Of a stretch of 7,510 bases of DNA, positions 5,758-7,510 are shown piece by piece. The number at the start of each line of letters is the position of its first letter. The first letter of the stretch is position 1. The DNA is taken from positions 1 through 7,510 of the forward strand of contig JAHJIK010000088.1 of assembly GCA_018823385.1 (NCBI GenBank), given 5' to 3'. The translations under genes and the position numbers were made by a program. The DNA is from Patescibacteria group bacterium (lineage in GTDB: Bacteria; Patescibacteriota; Minisyncoccia; Phycocordibacterales; Phycocordibacteraceae). The notes under the pieces are model-generated. The model was given only the letters and a program-made list of their open reading frames with translations. It ran no database searches and had not been told where the DNA came from.

Positions 5758-6432
5758 ATGCTCCGAGGAAAAATTACCGAACAACTGAATGTGTGGGGGA
5801 TTGTCCTAACGATAGGTATCTTATTGGTGCTGTCTATTTTCATTGATATAGACACGATGAAGGAGTTTGTGCTGAAAGCAGGCGTTTGGGCACCGCTACT
5901 CTTCATCGTACTAAAAGCATCTACCGTTATCATTGCACCTCTCTCAGGGGGACCTCTGTATCCAATTGTTGGTCTTCTGTTTGGTTTCTGGCCAGGAATT
6001 CTCTTTGTAGTTGCAGGTGATTTCCTTGGATATAGCGGCGCCTTCCTCATTAGCCGCATCTTTGGATATCCGGTGGTGGGAAAGATAATTGCAGGGAATG
6101 AACGCAGTATGCTGGCAAAGATAGTTAAGCACGTTGGTACCACAAAAGGATTCATCCACATGTGCTTCACCTGTTTTGCGCTACCAGAGTTAATCTCATA
6201 CGGCGCTGGACTTTCAAAGCTCCCGTACTGGAAGTTCATTAGTATTTTGATGCCATTGAGTGTAATAGCTTCATCAATTCTAGTATTCTTTGGTTCAAGC
6301 TTAGGTGCTGCCGATCATCCGTTGATTCTGACGCTGCTTATCCCGCTCTTTGGTGGGGCTGTTATGCTTTTGGGAGGATGGCTATTTATACAGGGTGTTC
6401 GCAAGAAAGATCCAATCGAAGAAGAGGCTTAG
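5758..6432 (+). CDS. VTT/TVP38 (TMEM64-like) membrane protein, 224 aa
   Basis: A complete VTT-domain protein. After an N-terminal helix (about residues 12-30) comes the domain core: APLSGGPLYPIVGLLFGFWPG (60-80), then VVAGDFLGYSGAFLISRIFG (84-103) with the conserved glycines and Arg100. The second half contains the re-entrant-like FALPELISYGAGLSKLPYWKF (140-160) and two last helices ending near 213, followed by an acidic/basic tail. This order is typical of TVP38/TMEM64 and DedA relatives, which are implicated in lipid scrambling or uptake of small solutes. The ATG at 5758 is used; a TTG-initiated longer frame at 5731 would overlap the EamA gene by 26 bases and add nothing family-like. No Shine-Dalgarno site precedes the ATG, so translation likely depends on termination-reinitiation after the EamA stop. 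Compare the partial family member at 1-253. Confidence 0.9.
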   Translation: MLRGKITEQLNVWGIVLTIGILLVLSIFIDIDTMKEFVLKAGVWAPLLFIVLKASTVIIAPLSGGPLYPIVGLLFGFWPGILFVVAGDFLGYSGAFLISRIFGYPVVGKIIAGNERSMLAKIVKHVGTTKGFIHMCFTCFALPELISYGAGLSKLPYWKFISILMPLSVIASSILVFFGSSLGAADHPLILTLLIPLFGGAVMLLGGWLFIQGVRKKDPIEEEA

Positions 6433-6436
6433 TCGT

Positions 6437-6446
6437 TAAATAAACT
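6437..6446 (+). promoter_or_regulatory. Possible -10 region for the cupin gene
   Basis: The 18-bp gap before the cupin ATG at 6451 holds overlapping AT-rich hexamers: TAAATA (6437-6442, 8 bases from the ATG) and TAAACT (6441-6446, 4 bases from the ATG). Neither matches the window's TATACT pattern well, so co-transcription with the EamA-VTT pair is also possible. Confidence 0.3.
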
Positions 6447-6450
6447 ATAT

Positions 6451-6849
6451 ATGAAAGGATACGTAACAAACATTGAGAAAGACACCGTAGACAATACAAA
6501 CTTTAGAACCGTTCTCTATACTGCAGCGTATATGCAGCTGGTTGTGATGAGTATTCCAGCAGGCGAAGACATCGGGGAAGAGGTACATGGACAGGACCAA
6601 TTTATCCGTATTGAAGCCGGGGAAGGAAAGGCAGTGCTTGATGGCGTTGAGCATGCAATTAAAGATGGGTTCGCGGTTGTGGTGCCGGCGAGCACAAAAC
6701 ACAACATCATTAATACCTCTCCAACTGAGGACCTAAAGGTGTACACACTGTACGCTCTACCTCACCACGAAGACGGTGTTGTGCACCCCACTAAGGCTGA
6801 CGCTGAGGCAGATCATGAGGAGTTTATGGGGGAAACGAGTGAGGGATAG
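6451..6849 (+). CDS. Single-domain cupin protein, 132 aa
   Basis: A small beta-barrel cupin. Motif 1 is the block at residues 42-60, running from GEEVHGQDQFIRI to EAGEGK, with His46, Gln50 and Glu55 as likely metal-site residues. Gln takes the place of the second histidine of the classical H-x-H motif, as is usual in the subfamily with V-H-x-x-x-D-Q-F. Motif 2 is DGFAVVVPASTKHNIINTS (72-90), giving His84. The tail LPHHEDGVVHPTKADAEA (103-120) is also characteristic of this cupin subgroup. Known members have no firmly established reaction, so sugar, redox or dioxygenase-type roles are all open. There is no signal peptide or membrane segment, so it should be cytoplasmic. It follows the VTT gene by 18 bp and may be the last gene of that unit. 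A second, unrelated double cupin (the pirin) is in the same window. Confidence 0.9.
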   Translation: MKGYVTNIEKDTVDNTNFRTVLYTAAYMQLVVMSIPAGEDIGEEVHGQDQFIRIEAGEGKAVLDGVEHAIKDGFAVVVPASTKHNIINTSPTEDLKVYTLYALPHHEDGVVHPTKADAEADHEEFMGETSEG

Positions 6850-6897
6850 TTCGAATTTCCTCTAGAACTTCTTTATAAATATTTTAAGTCTAATTCC
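6850..6897. other. AT-rich spacer upstream of radC
   Basis: At 60 bp (6850-6909), the gap between cupin and radC is the longest plus-strand intergenic gap in the window. Positions 6871-6895 are strikingly AT-rich (TTTATAAATATTTTAA and flanks) compared with the other gaps. It might act as an UP-like element or just ease melting. No hairpin with a T-run is seen, so no terminator for the cupin gene is called. Confidence 0.35.
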
Positions 6898-6903
6898 TAT
6901 ACT
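6898..6903 (+). promoter_or_regulatory. -10 box (TATACT) for radC
   Basis: TATACT, preceded here by CC rather than GG, ends 6 bases before the ATG at 6910. The predicted transcription start coincides with the start codon. The AT-rich stretch just upstream may strengthen it. There is no clear -35 box and no Shine-Dalgarno sequence. Confidence 0.6.
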
Positions 6904-6909
6904 TTCGCT

Positions 6910-7510
6910 ATGAGAACTAACCTGGATCCGATTCTTTCACCCTATACGATATCTAATAACGATCTTATGCTTGATGGAGACGCGAAGCAGTACGTTCTCA
7001 AAGTACGTGACTTACCAGACGAGGAAAAGCCACGTGAAAAGCTTTCAGCTCTCGGTCCGGCAAATCTGACCACTTCAGAATTGTTGGCCCTTGTACTTAC
7101 GACGGGGACAAAGAAAGAGGAAGTGTTGGCCATGACCGCAAGAATCATTTCTGACTATGGCGAAAAGAATATCTTGAATTCAACCGATGCTGCAGCGCTT
7201 GCCGAAGAGTTGGACATTCCGCTTGGCAAAGCTATGCAGATTGTTGCATGTGGGGAATTGGGCCGCAGATTTAACAAGACGAGTCGAAATGGCGCTGCCG
7301 TAATACGAACGGCAAAGGATGTGTTCGACTACGTTGTTGATATGCGTAATCTGAAGAAAGAGCACTTACGCGGTATTTACCTAGATACCCATTATCAAGT
7401 AATTCACGATGAAGTAATCTCAATCGGGACTGTTGATGCAAATATGGTGCATCCACGCGAGGTATTCCGACCTGCCATAGCACACGGTGCAGCTGCGGTT
7501 ATTTTAGTGA
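6910..7510 (+). CDS. radC: RadC family JAB/MPN-domain protein, C-terminus cut by window edge
   Basis: Two hundred residues are visible and the frame is open to the right edge. After an unusual N-terminal extension (about residues 1-30) comes the RadC start VRDLPDEEKPREKLSALGP (32-50). A helix-hairpin-helix-like region follows with LTTSELLALVLTTGT (53-67) and LDIPLGKAMQIVACGELGRR (101-120). The MPN domain opens with HLRGIYLDTHYQVIHDEVISIGT (152-174), whose Glu168 is the expected first catalytic residue, then VHPREVFRPAIAHGAAAVILV (180-200). The next residues should be the HNHPSGD metal motif, but the window ends just before it, so catalytic completeness cannot be judged. RadC was once linked to DNA repair; its true role is unsettled. 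It has its own promoter and appears to be an independent unit from the cupin gene. Confidence 0.92.
   Translation, partial: MRTNLDPILSPYTISNNDLMLDGDAKQYVLKVRDLPDEEKPREKLSALGPANLTTSELLALVLTTGTKKEEVLAMTARIISDYGEKNILNSTDAAALAEELDIPLGKAMQIVACGELGRRFNKTSRNGAAVIRTAKDVFDYVVDMRNLKKEHLRGIYLDTHYQVIHDEVISIGTVDANMVHPREVFRPAIAHGAAAVILV

Noticed and set aside
5745..6239. Open frame of 164 codons on the minus strand
   Set aside because: Antisense to the VTT gene, with no promoter-like box at its start and no family resemblance.
6517..6522. TATACT inside the cupin gene
   Set aside because: Although ATG (Met28 of the cupin) occurs about 10 bases later, starting there would delete the first strands of the cupin fold; treated as coincidence.
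1..7510. Mobile elements, CRISPR repeats, tRNA genes, riboswitches or a defence island
   Set aside because: I saw no repeat arrays, transposase motifs, tRNA-like folds or long structured leaders; the short leaders leave no room for riboswitches. All larger genes but two fall into known families.

Overview
This window looks like a compact chromosome segment of an ultra-small bacterium of the Candidate Phyla Radiation (Patescibacteria, most likely a Parcubacteria-type lineage). That placement is an inference. It rests on tight gene packing, small proteins, many single-helix membrane-anchored or small membrane proteins, family choice (half-size EamA protein, VTT/TVP38 proteins, short MgtC, membrane-anchored MsrA-MsrB fusion, UPF0213 GIY-YIG protein), a base composition that looks like mid-40s % GC by eye, and the absence of Shine-Dalgarno sites. 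No rRNA, tRNA, CRISPR array, insertion sequence or obvious rho-independent terminator was seen.

Layout. The left end is on the minus strand: a VTT/TVP38 membrane protein cut by the window edge (1-253) preceded by a DUF167 (YggU-like) protein (282-539). A 53-bp divergent promoter region (540-592) separates these from the plus-strand genes. First comes a tightly packed trio: an unrecognised 80-residue protein (593-835), a pirin (840-1523) and a small GIY-YIG protein (1525-1779), with gaps of 4 and 1 bp. Next are a TetA-like MFS exporter (1803-3008), a membrane-anchored MsrA-MsrB fusion (3023-4162), a short MgtC-family membrane protein (4219-4650), an unrecognised anchored exported protein (4689-5321), a half-size EamA transporter (5343-5756) abutting a second VTT/TVP38 protein (5758-6432), a cupin (6451-6849), and a RadC-type JAB/MPN protein cut by the right edge (6910-7510).

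The most notable signal is not a gene. Most genes that begin a transcription unit carry a -10-like box (TATACT or close, usually written GGTATACT) whose last base is only 6-10 bases before the ATG. Transcription should then begin at or within a few bases of the start codon, giving leaderless or nearly leaderless mRNAs. No start in the window has a convincing Shine-Dalgarno sequence. The box also decides several starts, notably that of the MgtC-family gene, whose naive longer frame would run through its own promoter.

How the genes fit together: several encode envelope or stress functions (MsrAB repair of oxidised methionine outside the membrane, pirin and cupin metal-site proteins, an efflux pump, MgtC, two VTT proteins), so an envelope/oxidative-stress theme is possible. 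However, each unit seems to have its own promoter, so this may simply be neighbouring housekeeping and accessory genes. I see no convincing evidence for a new multi-gene system; the leaderless-promoter architecture is the feature most worth following up.
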